The notes under the pieces: model-generated
What the model saw: the letters and a program-made list of their open reading frames with translations, nothing else
What the model was told of the DNA's origin: nothing
Database searches by the model: none
Position numbers and translations under genes: made by a program
Part shown: positions 34,697 to 45,476 of the stretch, piece after piece
Layout of the letters: each line of letters opens with the position of its first letter
Numbering within the stretch: position 1 is the stretch's first letter
DNA from: Mycolicibacterium goodii
GTDB lineage: Bacteria; Actinomycetota; Actinomycetes; Mycobacteriales; Mycobacteriaceae
Reading direction: 5' to 3'
Length of the DNA: 64,000 nt
NCBI RefSeq assembly: GCF_022370755.2
Contig: NZ_CP092364.2
Location: forward strand, 4,340,001-4,404,000

Positions 34697-36388
34697 ATGA
34701 CTGGCCCCGCCCCCCAGCCCCGCAAACCTGTGATCCTGTCGGTCGACGACGATCCCGCCGTGTCCCGGGCAGTGGCTCGCGACCTCCGCAGGCACTACGG
34801 CGAGCGTTACCGCATCGTCCGCGCGGAGTCGGGTCCCGATGCCCTGGAGACGCTGCACGAACTCAAGCTGCGCGGCGACACCGTGGCGGTGTTCGTCGCG
34901 GACTACCGGATGCCGCAGATGAGCGGTATCGAGTTCCTCGAGTCGGCGATGGATCTCTACCCGATGGCGCGCCGCGTGCTGCTGACCGCGTACGCCGACA
35001 CCAACGCGGCGATCGCCGCGATCAACGTCGTCGACCTGGACCACTACCTGCTCAAACCGTGGGATCCGCCGGAGGAGAAGCTCTACCCGGTGATCGACGG
35101 CCTGCTGGAGGCCTGGCACGCGGCCGGTGACCGCGCCATCCCGTACACCAAGGTGATCGGGCACCAGTGGAGCCCGCGGTCGTGGGAGGTGCGCCAGTTC
35201 CTGGCCCGCAACCAGCACACGTACCGTGCGTTCAACGCCGACGAGCCGAAGGGCCGTCAGCTGCTGGAGGCCGCGGGCCTCGACGGTCTGCAGCTGCCCG
35301 TGGTGATCACCGAGGGCGGCACGACGCTGGTCGAGCCCACCGACGCCGAACTCGCCGACATGCTCGGCCTGTCGACCGCACCGTCGCTGACGATGTACGA
35401 CCTCGCCGTCATCGGCGGCGGCCCGGCGGGGCTGGCGGCAGCGGTGTACGGCGCGTCGGAGGGCCTGCGGACCGTGCTCATCGAGGGCACGACGACCGGC
35501 GGGCAGGCCAGCCGCAGCTCGCGCATCGAGAATTACCTGGGGTTCCCCACCGGGATCTCGGGTGCCGAGTTGGCCACATCGGCGCGACGACAGGCCGAAC
35601 GCTTCGGTGCCGAGGTCATCACGACGCGTGAGGCGGTCAAGCTGGACGTCGCGGGCTCGGCCCGCACGATCACATTCGCCGACGGCGACACGATCGGTGC
35701 CCGCGCGGTCATCCTCGCCACCGGCGTCGACTACCGGCAGCTGCCGGTGCCCGGCTGCTGGGACGACCCCGACAACCCGGTGAACTACATCGGCCGAGGC
35801 GTGTACTACGGCGCCTCGGTGTCAGACGCCGCCGAATGCCGCGACGAGGACGTCTACATCGTCGGCGGCGCGAACTCGGCCGGGCAGGCCGCGATGTTCA
35901 TGTCGAAGGCCGCGCGTTCGGTGACGCTGCTGGTTCGGGGCCCGTCGCTGGAGGCCTCGATGTCCTACTACCTGATCCAGCAGATCGAACAGACCCCCAA
36001 CATCCATGTCCGCACGTGCACGGAGGTGGTGAAGGCCATCGGCGAGGACGACCACCTCATCGGCCTGGTGCTGGCGAACAAACGCACGGGTGAACGCGAG
36101 GAGGTCCGGGCGTCGCGGCTGTGCTGCTTCATCGGCGCAACACCGCGCACCGACTGGCTCGACGGTGTCGTGGCGCGTGACGAGCACGGTTTCATCCTCG
36201 CCGGACCGGACCTGCGCGACGTGGTCGGCTGGACGCTGGAACGTCCGCCGCACCACCTGGAAACAAGTGTGCCCGGTGTGTTTGTTGCAGGAGATGTGCG
36301 GGCGGAGTCCGCCAAACGAGTGGCGGCCGCGGTCGGCGAAGGGTCGATGGCGGTGATGTTTGTGCACCGCTACCTGGCCGAGTCGTGA
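34697..36388 (+). CDS. Response regulator fused to glutaredoxin-like and TrxR-like domains
   Basis: A 563-aa multidomain protein. Residues 10-130 are a receiver domain with acidic pocket D17/D18, phospho-acceptor D69 and K120. Residues 150-230 resemble a glutaredoxin-like domain but have HQWSPRS where CxxC is expected. Residues 233-563 are a thioredoxin reductase-like FAD/NAD(P)H domain with GGGPAG at 240-245 and the second nucleotide motif GGANSAG at 390-396. The usual CxxC just before that motif is replaced by GASVSDAAEC, so disulfide reduction is unlikely. The kinase gene starts 11 bases downstream, giving a two-component pair whose output is probably FAD- or NADPH-linked. The output reaction is unknown. 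Confidence 0.87.
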   Translation: MTGPAPQPRKPVILSVDDDPAVSRAVARDLRRHYGERYRIVRAESGPDALETLHELKLRGDTVAVFVADYRMPQMSGIEFLESAMDLYPMARRVLLTAYADTNAAIAAINVVDLDHYLLKPWDPPEEKLYPVIDGLLEAWHAAGDRAIPYTKVIGHQWSPRSWEVRQFLARNQHTYRAFNADEPKGRQLLEAAGLDGLQLPVVITEGGTTLVEPTDAELADMLGLSTAPSLTMYDLAVIGGGPAGLAAAVYGASEGLRTVLIEGTTTGGQASRSSRIENYLGFPTGISGAELATSARRQAERFGAEVITTREAVKLDVAGSARTITFADGDTIGARAVILATGVDYRQLPVPGCWDDPDNPVNYIGRGVYYGASVSDAAECRDEDVYIVGGANSAGQAAMFMSKAARSVTLLVRGPSLEASMSYYLIQQIEQTPNIHVRTCTEVVKAIGEDDHLIGLVLANKRTGEREEVRASRLCCFIGATPRTDWLDGVVARDEHGFILAGPDLRDVVGWTLERPPHHLETSVPGVFVAGDVRAESAKRVAAAVGEGSMAVMFVHRYLAES

Positions 36389-36399
36389 GGAGCTGAAAA

Positions 36400-37872
36400 A
36401 TGAGCGAGCTGTGTGTACGGGACGAGCTTCGGACCCTCTTCCTGTTCGAGCATCTGACCGACGAGCAGCTCGACACGCTGTGCGAGGCCGGCCGCATCGA
36501 GACGTTCCCCGCCGGCCCCATCTGCACCGAGGGCGATCCGGCGACCTGCTTCTACGTGCTGATCGACGGTGAGCTGGTGATGTCGAAGCGCTCCGGTGGT
36601 GTCGACATCCAGACCAACCGCACATCGCAGCGTGGCGTGTACTTCGGCGCATGGTCGGCCTACGTCCCCGGCGAGGAGCACATCTACGAGGCTTCGGTCC
36701 GGTTGACGCAGCCGTCGCGGATCTTCGTGCTCGACGCCGACACGTTCGCGGTGTTCATGCAGTCGCAGTTCCCGATGGCTGTGCATCTGCTGGAGGGACA
36801 CAAGGTCGGCGGCAGGCGACAGAGCCAGATCATCGGCCAGCGCGAGAAGCTGCTGGCGCTGGGCACCATCACGGCCGGCCTGACACACCAGCTGAACAAT
36901 CCGGCGGCGGCGACCGCGCGTGCGGTGGCCGATCTGCGCGAAGGCGTCGGCAAGATGCGCCACAAGCTCGCGATGCTCGCCGACGGCAAGTTCAGCGCCG
37001 AGACGCTGCGGGTGCTGGTGACGATCCAGGACGAGGTCGCCGAGCAGGTGGCCAAGAACAAGAGCGTCGAGCTCACGGCCCTGGAGACCGCCGACCGCGA
37101 GGATCAGATCGGCGACTGGCTCGAGGACCACGACATCTCCTCCGCGTGGGACTACGCACCGACGTTCGTCGAGGCCGGTCTCGACATCGACTGGCTGGAA
37201 CGGATTTCCGCGTCGATCGAGGACGTCCACGACGGTGCGTGCGGTTCGAAGACGCTGCAGTCCGCGCTCGGTTGGCTCAAGTACACGATCGACACCGAGT
37301 TGCGGATGAACGAGATCGGCGAGGCCAGCAGGCGGATCTCGGCCCTGCTCGCGGGCGCCAAGCAGTACTCGCAGATGGACCGCGGCGCCTATCAGAGTGC
37401 CGACGTGCACGAACTGCTGCGCAGCACGCTGATGATGTTCGGCGGCAAGATCGGCAAGGACAAGCCCATCACCCTGGTCAAGGACATGGACAAGTCTCTG
37501 CCCGAATTGCAGTGCTACCCAGGCGATCTCAACCAGGTGTGGACCAACATCATCGACAACGCGATCCAGGCCATGGACGGGCAGGGCACCCTGACCATCC
37601 GCACCGCGCGTGAGAACGACGAGATGATCCGCGTCGAGATCTGCGACGACGGCCCCGGCATCCCCGAGGACATCATCAACCGGATCTTCACGCCGTTCTT
37701 CACCACCAAACCGTTCGGCGAGGGCACCGGTCTGGGCCTGGACCTGGCGTGGCGCATCGTCGTCGAGAAGCACAACGGTGATCTGCGGGTGTACTCCGAA
37801 CCCGGCAACACGCGTTTCGTGGTGCTGCTGCCGCTGCAGGCTCCCGCACCCGACGGCGAATCCGGGAACTGA
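36400..37872 (+). CDS. Histidine kinase with N-terminal cyclic-nucleotide (CRP-like) domain
   Basis: Cytoplasmic sensor kinase of 490 aa. Residues 10-125 form a cNMP-binding beta-barrel (LFLFEHLTDEQLDTLCEAGR, FYVLIDGELVMSKRSGG, SRIFVLDADTFAVFM). The phosphorylation helix has H163 in LGTITAGLTHQLNNPAAA. The ATP-binding domain shows WTNIIDNAIQAM (N box), CDDGPGIPEDI (G1) and FGEGTGLGLDLAWRIV (G2). There is no transmembrane segment, so it senses an intracellular signal, possibly cAMP. It should phosphorylate D69 of the preceding response protein. Confidence 0.9.
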   Translation: MSELCVRDELRTLFLFEHLTDEQLDTLCEAGRIETFPAGPICTEGDPATCFYVLIDGELVMSKRSGGVDIQTNRTSQRGVYFGAWSAYVPGEEHIYEASVRLTQPSRIFVLDADTFAVFMQSQFPMAVHLLEGHKVGGRRQSQIIGQREKLLALGTITAGLTHQLNNPAAATARAVADLREGVGKMRHKLAMLADGKFSAETLRVLVTIQDEVAEQVAKNKSVELTALETADREDQIGDWLEDHDISSAWDYAPTFVEAGLDIDWLERISASIEDVHDGACGSKTLQSALGWLKYTIDTELRMNEIGEASRRISALLAGAKQYSQMDRGAYQSADVHELLRSTLMMFGGKIGKDKPITLVKDMDKSLPELQCYPGDLNQVWTNIIDNAIQAMDGQGTLTIRTARENDEMIRVEICDDGPGIPEDIINRIFTPFFTTKPFGEGTGLGLDLAWRIVVEKHNGDLRVYSEPGNTRFVVLLPLQAPAPDGESGN

Positions 37873-37970
37873 CACCCGACCATCGCCGGTCTGCGCCGCT
37901 GGCCACCGGTGCAACCTCGCCAGTTTCCGACGCCGGAATACCGTCCGTCGAACGCCGGGTTGAGGCAGAC

Positions 37971-38825
37971 ATGACTGAGAAACCATCGACCGCGGGCCCG
38001 AAACCCGATCTCGGCAGGTTCGGTTCGTTCGGCCGCGGGGTGACGCCCGCGCAGGCCGCCGAGATCGAGGCGCTGGGCTACGGCGCCGTCTGGGTGGGCG
38101 GCTCACCGCCCGCCGAACTGGAGTGGGTCGAGCCGATCCTGGAAGCCACGACGACGCTGCAGGTGGCCACCGGCATCGTCAACATCTGGGCCGCCGCGCC
38201 GGGTCCGGTCGCCGAATCGTTCCACCGCATCGAGTCGGCCTATCCGGGACGCTTCCTCCTCGGGATCGGGGTGGGTCACCGAGAGGCGACCAGCGAGTAC
38301 CGCAAGCCGATGGATGCCCTCACCGATTACCTCGACAAGCTCGATTCCTACGGCGTACCCAGGCACCGCCGTGTGGTCGCGGCCCTGGGGCCGAGGGTGC
38401 TGCGCCTGTCCGCGGAGCGCTCGGCCGGGGCGCACCCCTACCTGACCACCCCAGAACACACCGCAGGCGCACGCGAGATTCTCGGACCCGAGGCGTTCCT
38501 GGCACCCGAGCACAAGGTGGTGCTGACCACCGACGCCCAGCAGGCGCGCGCCGTCGGCCGTGAAGCTCTCGACATCTACCTCGGTCTCACGAACTACCTC
38601 AACAACTTCAAACGTCTCGGTTTCACCGAGGCCGAACTCGCCAGGCCCGGCGCCGACCGGTTCATCGACGCCGTTGTGGCCTATGGCACGGTTGATGCGA
38701 TCGCCGCACGTCTCAAGGAACATCTCGACGCGGGCGCCGACCACGTACCCGTGCAAGTGCTCACTACACCGGACAAACTGGTTCCGGCACTGGCCGAACT
38801 CGCCGGGCCGCTCGGCCTGGCGTGA
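37971..38825 (+). CDS. F420-dependent LLM-class oxidoreductase (paralog 1)
   Basis: Luciferase-like flavin/F420-dependent oxidoreductase of 284 aa, related to M. tuberculosis Rv3463, which lies in the same infA-rmlB interval. Signatures: AAEIEALGYGAVWVGGSPP, LQVATGIVNIWAA, FHRIESAYPGRFLLGIGVGH and SAGAHPYLTTPEHTAGAREI. Substrate unknown. ATG 37971 gives a full-length product. A close paralog follows 30 bases downstream on the same strand. Confidence 0.88.
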   Translation: MTEKPSTAGPKPDLGRFGSFGRGVTPAQAAEIEALGYGAVWVGGSPPAELEWVEPILEATTTLQVATGIVNIWAAAPGPVAESFHRIESAYPGRFLLGIGVGHREATSEYRKPMDALTDYLDKLDSYGVPRHRRVVAALGPRVLRLSAERSAGAHPYLTTPEHTAGAREILGPEAFLAPEHKVVLTTDAQQARAVGREALDIYLGLTNYLNNFKRLGFTEAELARPGADRFIDAVVAYGTVDAIAARLKEHLDAGADHVPVQVLTTPDKLVPALAELAGPLGLA

Positions 38826-38855
38826 GGACCCCGGACAACAGTAAGGACTTCACAT

Positions 38856-39707
38856 ATGACTGACGCACTCACGCTCAAGCCGAACCTCGGTCAGTACGGG
38901 GTCTGGACAGGTGGGGCCGTGACCCCCGAGCAGGCCGCCGAGATCGAGAAGCTCGGCTACGGCGCGGTGTGGATCGGAGGCTCGCCCGCCGCCGATCTCT
39001 CGTTCGTCGAACCGATCCTCGACAACACCGAGACCCTTCAGGTCGCCACCGGCATCGTCAACATCTGGGCCGGCGACGCGAACACGGTCGCCGAGTCGTT
39101 CCACCGCATCGAGGCGGCGCATCCCGGACGGTTCGTCCTCGGTGTCGGCGTCGGCCACCCCGAGCACACCGGTGAGTACCGCAAGCCGTACGACGCGCTG
39201 GTGGAGTACCTCGACGTGCTCGACGCCGCCAAGGTTCCGACCAGCCGCCGGGTGCTGGCCGCCCTGGGCGACCGGGTGCTCAAGCTGTCCGCGCAGCGCA
39301 GTGCGGGCGCGCATCCCTACCTCACCACCCCGGAGCACACCGAGCACGCCCGCGACGTCCTCGGTGAGGCGGTGTTCTTGGCCCCGGAACACAAGGTTGT
39401 GCTCAACACCGACGCCGCGGCCGCCCGAGCCGTGGGCCGCAAGACGGTCGAGTTCTACCTCGATCTGAGCAACTACGTGAACAACTGGCGCAAGCTCGGG
39501 TTCACCGAAAAGGACGTCGAGAAGCCGGGCAGCGACAAGCTCATCGACGCCGTCGTCGCACACGGCACAGCCGGTGACATCGCCGCGCGTCTGCGTCAGC
39601 ACATCGCCGCGGGTGCGGACCACGTGGCGATCCAGGTGCTCGGCGAATCGGACGACCTGATCCCGACACTCACCGAGCTCGCGGGGCCGCTCGGTCTGAA
39701 GGGCTGA
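38856..39707 (+). CDS. F420-dependent LLM-class oxidoreductase (paralog 2)
   Basis: 283-aa paralog of its upstream neighbour, clearly from tandem duplication: AAEIEKLGYGAVWIGGSPA, LQVATGIVNIWAGDANTVAE, FHRIEAAHPGRFVLGVGVGH and SAGAHPYLTTPEHTEHARDV align almost position for position. ATG 38856 begins MTDALTLKPNLGQYGVWTGG. Divergence is concentrated in the N-terminal 20 residues and the loop after residue 170, which may set different substrates. Likely co-transcribed with paralog 1. Confidence 0.9.
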   Translation: MTDALTLKPNLGQYGVWTGGAVTPEQAAEIEKLGYGAVWIGGSPAADLSFVEPILDNTETLQVATGIVNIWAGDANTVAESFHRIEAAHPGRFVLGVGVGHPEHTGEYRKPYDALVEYLDVLDAAKVPTSRRVLAALGDRVLKLSAQRSAGAHPYLTTPEHTEHARDVLGEAVFLAPEHKVVLNTDAAAARAVGRKTVEFYLDLSNYVNNWRKLGFTEKDVEKPGSDKLIDAVVAHGTAGDIAARLRQHIAAGADHVAIQVLGESDDLIPTLTELAGPLGLKG

Positions 39708-39723
39708 CCGCTCCGCCCGCTAG

Positions 39724-41339
<1,616 letters not shown>

Positions 41340-41379
41340 CCGGTTTTCCGGTCCCCGGCCCGCGTTCGCGGTGACCGGG

Positions 41380-42783
41380 TCAGTCGCGCGGCTGACGCGC
41401 CGTGCCGGCGAGCAGGCCCACGAACGGCACCGCGGCGAGGATCGCGCTCAGCATGGCACTGCCGCCGGTCACCAGCGTGAAGTTGGTGAGCACGAGCAAC
41501 AGTGCGCCCACCAGGCCGAGGCACGCGAGCGTCGGTGCGATGCGGGTCTGCCAGATCCGTCCGCTCGCCAGGTCGGGGTTCCGCGCGAAGAACACCAGCA
41601 CCGCCACCGACGTGGTGAGCATCAGCAGGACCATGCCGACCGTGGCCACGCCCGCCATCGACCCGAACACCCCCACGAGCGGGTCGATACCCAGTGCCGC
41701 GAGGATCGCGACGATCACCGCGGCGGTGGCTGTCTGCACCAACGATGACACCGACGGCGACCCGTGGCTCGCGTGTACGGTCGCCAGAGGCTTGGGCAGC
41801 AAGCCTTTTCGTGCCAGCGCGAACTGGTAACGCGCGATGACGTTGTGGAACGACAGAACGCAGGCGAACAGGCTGGTCAGCAGCAGCACGTTGACCACGT
41901 CACGGCCGATCCGCCCCAGGTTGTCGCCGGTGGTGTCGAGCAGCATGTTGGCCTCGCCGTCGAGGGTGCGCTGCGCGACCTCGGTGACCTGGTCGGGGCC
42001 GATCGCGACGACGAAGGCCCAGCAGGTCAGCGCGTAGAACCCACCGATGATCAGCACGGCCGCGTACGTCGCGCGCGGGATGGTGCGTTCGGGGTCGCGG
42101 GCCTCGTCGCGGAACACCGCGGTGGCCTCGAACCCGATGAACCCGGTGAGGGCGAACAGGACTGCGATGCCGAGCACGCCGTCGGTGAACACCCCTGGCG
42201 TGAACGATGCGAAGGTCAATCCCGCCGGTCCCGGATTCGCGACGATCACCAGGTCGAGCAGGACCACGATGCCGATCTCGAGGGCGAGTGCGACCCCGAG
42301 CACCTTGGCGCTGAGTTCGATGTGGCGGTAACCGAGCACCGCCACGATGACCAGCGTCGCGAAAGAGTAGACGGGCCAGGGTATCTGCGGTCCACCGTAG
42401 AAACGGACGGTGTCGTCGATGGCCCAGCCGATGTAGCCGTAGATGCCGACCTGGATCGCGGTGTAGGCGATGAGCGCGACTGTGGCGATACCGCTGCCCA
42501 ACCGTTTTCCGAGGCCAAGGGTCACATAGGAGAAGAACGCACCGGCCTCCGGCACGTACGGGGTCATCGCGACGAAACCGATGCTGAACACCAGCAGCAC
42601 CAGCGCGGCGATGAGGAACCCGACCGGCGCACCGGCGCCGTTGCCGAGGCCCATGCCGAGGGGCATGTTGCCGCCGATGACCGTCAGCGGTGCGGCCGCG
42701 GCGACCACCATGAACACGACCCCGATCGGGCCGAGCCTGCCGTGGAGACGCTGATCGTCGGAGGTGGGGGCGCTTGAGCTCAT
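41380..42783 (-). CDS. Amino-acid permease (APC superfamily)
   Basis: Inner-membrane permease of 467 aa with about 12 hydrophobic segments. The first is GVVFMVVAAAAPLTVIGGNM, and family blocks include EAGAFFSYVTLGLGKRLGSG, FIGFEATAVFRDEARDPERT and FHNVIARYQFALARKGLLPK. ATG 42783 overlaps the stop of the P1 peptidase gene by one base (TGATG), so the two form an operon. The pairing suggests uptake of the peptide or amide product, or of the peptidase's substrate. Confidence 0.9.
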   Translation of the reverse strand: MSSSAPTSDDQRLHGRLGPIGVVFMVVAAAAPLTVIGGNMPLGMGLGNGAGAPVGFLIAALVLLVFSIGFVAMTPYVPEAGAFFSYVTLGLGKRLGSGIATVALIAYTAIQVGIYGYIGWAIDDTVRFYGGPQIPWPVYSFATLVIVAVLGYRHIELSAKVLGVALALEIGIVVLLDLVIVANPGPAGLTFASFTPGVFTDGVLGIAVLFALTGFIGFEATAVFRDEARDPERTIPRATYAAVLIIGGFYALTCWAFVVAIGPDQVTEVAQRTLDGEANMLLDTTGDNLGRIGRDVVNVLLLTSLFACVLSFHNVIARYQFALARKGLLPKPLATVHASHGSPSVSSLVQTATAAVIVAILAALGIDPLVGVFGSMAGVATVGMVLLMLTTSVAVLVFFARNPDLASGRIWQTRIAPTLACLGLVGALLLVLTNFTLVTGGSAMLSAILAAVPFVGLLAGTARQPRD

Positions 42784-43892
42784 CAGTGGTCCTCCAGGAG
42801 AAGGGCGGTGCGGAACAGCTTGTGGTCCAGGGCGTGTGCGGTGCGGCCGTCGCGGCCGGTCAGGGTCTCGGCCGCGACGAGGACGTTGAGGATGGCCTCC
42901 TCGGTGGCCTCGATCGTGAGATCGAACAGGCGCGTCATGAGCTGGGGCGCGACCATGCGCACGCCGATCTCCGGACGCTCGGTGTCGGCGTTCTCGTCCC
43001 ACGCGTAGGGCGGGATACCGCGGTTGCCCGTGGAGAACGCGAGCATCAGGTCCCCGCTGTACTGCTCGCCGGTGCCGCCGAGGCGCCCGACGGCGAGCGC
43101 GGACCGTTGCGCCAACCGCGCGCACTGGTGCGGCAGCAGTGGTGCGTCGGTCGCGACGATGACGATGATCGAACCGGATCCCGGTTCGTATGCCTTGGGC
43201 ATCTCGGGGGTGGGCACCACGTCGGGGCCGATCACCTCGCCCACCGGGATCCCGTTGACCCGCAATCTCTCGCGTCGACCGTGGTTGGCCTGTACCAGCA
43301 CACCCACGGTGTAGCGCCCCGCCGCGGTGTCGGTCACGCGCGACGCGGTGCCGATCCCGCCCTTGAAGCCGTGGCAGATCATGCCGGTGCCGCCGCCGAC
43401 GTTGCCCTCGGCGACCGGACCGTCGGCCGCGGCAGCGAGTGCCGCATGCACGTGTTCGGCCTTCACGTGGTGGCCGTTGATGTCGTTGAGCAGACCGTCG
43501 TAGGTCTCCCCGACCACCGGCAGCGACCAGTACAGTCCGTCGCCGCGGGCGGCGACCTGCGCGTCGACGAGGGCGTCGCGCACGACGCCCGCGCTGTGGG
43601 TGTTGGTCAGCCCGATCGCCGTGGTGAGCTCGCCGGATTCACGAATCCACTCCAGGCCGGTCATCTCGCCGCTGCCGTTGAGCCGGTGGGCACCGGCGAA
43701 CACCGGTTCGGTCCAGATGTCGTCGTGCGGGATGACGACGGTGACCCCGGTGTTGACGGCGTCGCCGTCCCGGACCGTCGTGTGCCCGACACGCACGCCC
43801 GCCACATCGGTGATCGCGTTGTACGGGCCGGTCGGATGCTCACCGACCACGACGCCAAGGTCGCGGACGCGTTTGCGGGCGCTGTCAGTCAC
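42783..43892 (-). CDS. P1 family peptidase (DmpA-like aminopeptidase)
   Basis: Self-cleaving N-terminal nucleophile hydrolase of 369 aa, DmpA/P1 family (D- or L-aminopeptidase, amidase). NAITDVAGVRVGHTTV, TAIGLTNTHSAGVVRDALV and AEGNVGGGTGMICHGFKGGIG are typical. Autocleavage is expected between G240 and S241 in EPGSGSIIVIVATDAP, making S241 the nucleophile. The coupled downstream permease suggests a peptide- or amide-use operon, controlled by the divergent TetR regulator 92 bases away. Confidence 0.9.
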   Translation of the reverse strand: MTDSARKRVRDLGVVVGEHPTGPYNAITDVAGVRVGHTTVRDGDAVNTGVTVVIPHDDIWTEPVFAGAHRLNGSGEMTGLEWIRESGELTTAIGLTNTHSAGVVRDALVDAQVAARGDGLYWSLPVVGETYDGLLNDINGHHVKAEHVHAALAAAADGPVAEGNVGGGTGMICHGFKGGIGTASRVTDTAAGRYTVGVLVQANHGRRERLRVNGIPVGEVIGPDVVPTPEMPKAYEPGSGSIIVIVATDAPLLPHQCARLAQRSALAVGRLGGTGEQYSGDLMLAFSTGNRGIPPYAWDENADTERPEIGVRMVAPQLMTRLFDLTIEATEEAILNVLVAAETLTGRDGRTAHALDHKLFRTALLLEDH

Positions 43893-43966
43893 AGATTCTC
43901 CTGAGTTTTTTTCACGTTTGGAAAATAATGCTGCTGGGTGACGCCGGATGCAAGAGCTGGAGCGAA

Positions 43967-43986
43967 ATCGGTAAATATGGACCGAT
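43967..43986. promoter_or_regulatory. TetR operator overlapping a leaderless start
   Basis: ATCGGT (43967-43972) and ACCGAT (43981-43986) form an inverted repeat with an 8-base centre. It covers a TAAATA -10-like element and reaches into the ATG (43985) of the TetR gene. A protein bound here would block transcription of the TetR gene, and it lies within the shared control region of the divergent peptidase-permease operon. Confidence 0.55.
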
Positions 43987-44596
43987 GGGCAGACCCAATC
44001 GGAAGGCGCAGCGGCGCGAGGAGATCCTCGACGCCGCGATCGCCCTGATCGAACGCCACGACCTCGCCACGCTGCGTATCGCCGACGTGGCCGCCGAGCT
44101 GGGCCTCACCCCCAACGCCGTGCGCTACTACTTCAAGGAGATGGACCAGCTGCTCTCGGAGCTGGCGCAGCGATCCGACACGCGGTTCTACTCCGACCGC
44201 CTCGCGGTCGTGGACCGCACCGACGAGCCGTGTGCACAGTTGGCCCTGACCATCGCCGCGGGACTGCCGACCGGGCCCGAGGACGCCGAGTGGCGCGCGA
44301 TCTGGCGGGCGGTCCTGGCCGCCGGCTTCGAGCTCGACCAGCGTCGCGACGTGCAACACATCTACCACCACCAGGTGGAGCTCTACGTCCGGATCCTCGA
44401 GGGCGGCGCGCGTGCCGGGGCCTTCCGGCTCCACTCCCCCGCACGTGACGTGGCGATGACGCTGATGGCGATGGAGGACTACCTGGGCTACCGCATCGTC
44501 GCGCGTGATCCGGACCTGAGCCGCGAGACGGCGTTACGGCTCATGCGCGGCTACGCGGAAATGGCCACTGGCGCAGAGCTTCCGGTGACGGTGTGA
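43985..44596 (+). CDS. TetR-family transcriptional regulator
   Basis: Regulator of 203 aa. The N-terminal helix-turn-helix reads REEILDAAIALIERHDLATLRIADVAAELGLTPNAVRYYFKEMDQLL in consecutive segments. ATG 43985 begins MGRPNRKAQRREEIL and appears leaderless, with a palindromic operator over the start. The following EamA transporter gene begins at GTG 44593, overlapping this stop by 4 bases. It likely controls its own operon and the divergent peptidase-permease genes. The ligand is unknown. Confidence 0.9.
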   Translation: MGRPNRKAQRREEILDAAIALIERHDLATLRIADVAAELGLTPNAVRYYFKEMDQLLSELAQRSDTRFYSDRLAVVDRTDEPCAQLALTIAAGLPTGPEDAEWRAIWRAVLAAGFELDQRRDVQHIYHHQVELYVRILEGGARAGAFRLHSPARDVAMTLMAMEDYLGYRIVARDPDLSRETALRLMRGYAEMATGAELPVTV

Positions 44597-45471
44597 CAGC
44601 CGGTCCGCGGCGTCCGGCGGGCGCAGCGGCCCTGGTGATCGTGGCGTCCGTGAGCCAGGAGGTCGGCGCGGCGTTCGCCGTCGGGCTCTTCGCCACGCTT
44701 GGCACGGTGGGTGCGGTGTTCACTCGGTTCGCCGTGGCGGGCGCGATACTGTGCGCGGCGGTGCGACCGCGGCTGCGCGGGGTGACGCGCCGTGCGTGGC
44801 TTTCGGCACTGGCCCTCGCGGTCACGCTCGTGGTGATGAACTTCAGCTTCTACTGCGCGATCGCGCGCATCCCGCTCGGTATCGCCGTCACCATCGAAGT
44901 GCTTGGGCCGCTGATTCTCTCGGTGGTCACCGGCGCGCGTCGGGCGGCCTGGCTGTGGGCGGTGCTGGCGTTCGCGGGTGTGGCTCTGCTCGGCCTGACG
45001 CGACACACCGGAGGCGACCTCGACGTGCTCGGGTTCGGGTTCGCCGCGGTCGCCGGCGCCAGTTGGGCCGGCTACATCCTGGCGTCGTCCCGCACCGCGG
45101 CCGAGTTCCGCCGCATCGACGGACTCGCGGTGGCGACCGGCATGGGCGCCCTGGCCCTCGCACCGTTCGCCATGCTGTCGGTGGATTTCGCCGGGGCCCT
45201 GCGCGCCGACGTGATCGGCCTCGCGGTGGCGGTGTCGGTGCTGTCCTCGCTGGTGCCGTACTCGCTGGAACTGTTGTCGTTGCGGCACCTGCATCCGTCG
45301 GTGTTCGCGGTGCTGACCAGCCTGTCACCTGTGGTCGCCGCCCTGGCGGGCCTGGTGGTGCTCGGCCAGCAGATCGGCCCGTTCGGGTACCTCGGGGTGG
45401 CCCTGGTGACCGCGGCCAGCATCGGCGCGGTGCGCACCGCACACACCGGTGCCGCAGAACCACTGGGCTGA
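44593..45471 (+). CDS. EamA-family (RhtA-like) exporter
   Basis: Inner-membrane transporter of 292 aa with ten hydrophobic segments in two EamA repeats, including FATLGTVGAVFTRFAVAGAI, FSFYCAIARIPLGIAVTIEV, LGPLILSVVTG and SLVPYSLELLSLRHLHPSVF. The arrangement is like the threonine/homoserine exporter RhtA. GTG 44593 overlaps the TetR stop (GTGA), giving a regulator-exporter operon. Substrate may be an amino acid related to the neighbouring peptidase. Confidence 0.88.
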   Translation: MTAGPRRPAGAAALVIVASVSQEVGAAFAVGLFATLGTVGAVFTRFAVAGAILCAAVRPRLRGVTRRAWLSALALAVTLVVMNFSFYCAIARIPLGIAVTIEVLGPLILSVVTGARRAAWLWAVLAFAGVALLGLTRHTGGDLDVLGFGFAAVAGASWAGYILASSRTAAEFRRIDGLAVATGMGALALAPFAMLSVDFAGALRADVIGLAVAVSVLSSLVPYSLELLSLRHLHPSVFAVLTSLSPVVAALAGLVVLGQQIGPFGYLGVALVTAASIGAVRTAHTGAAEPLG

Positions 45472-45476
45472 CCGGC

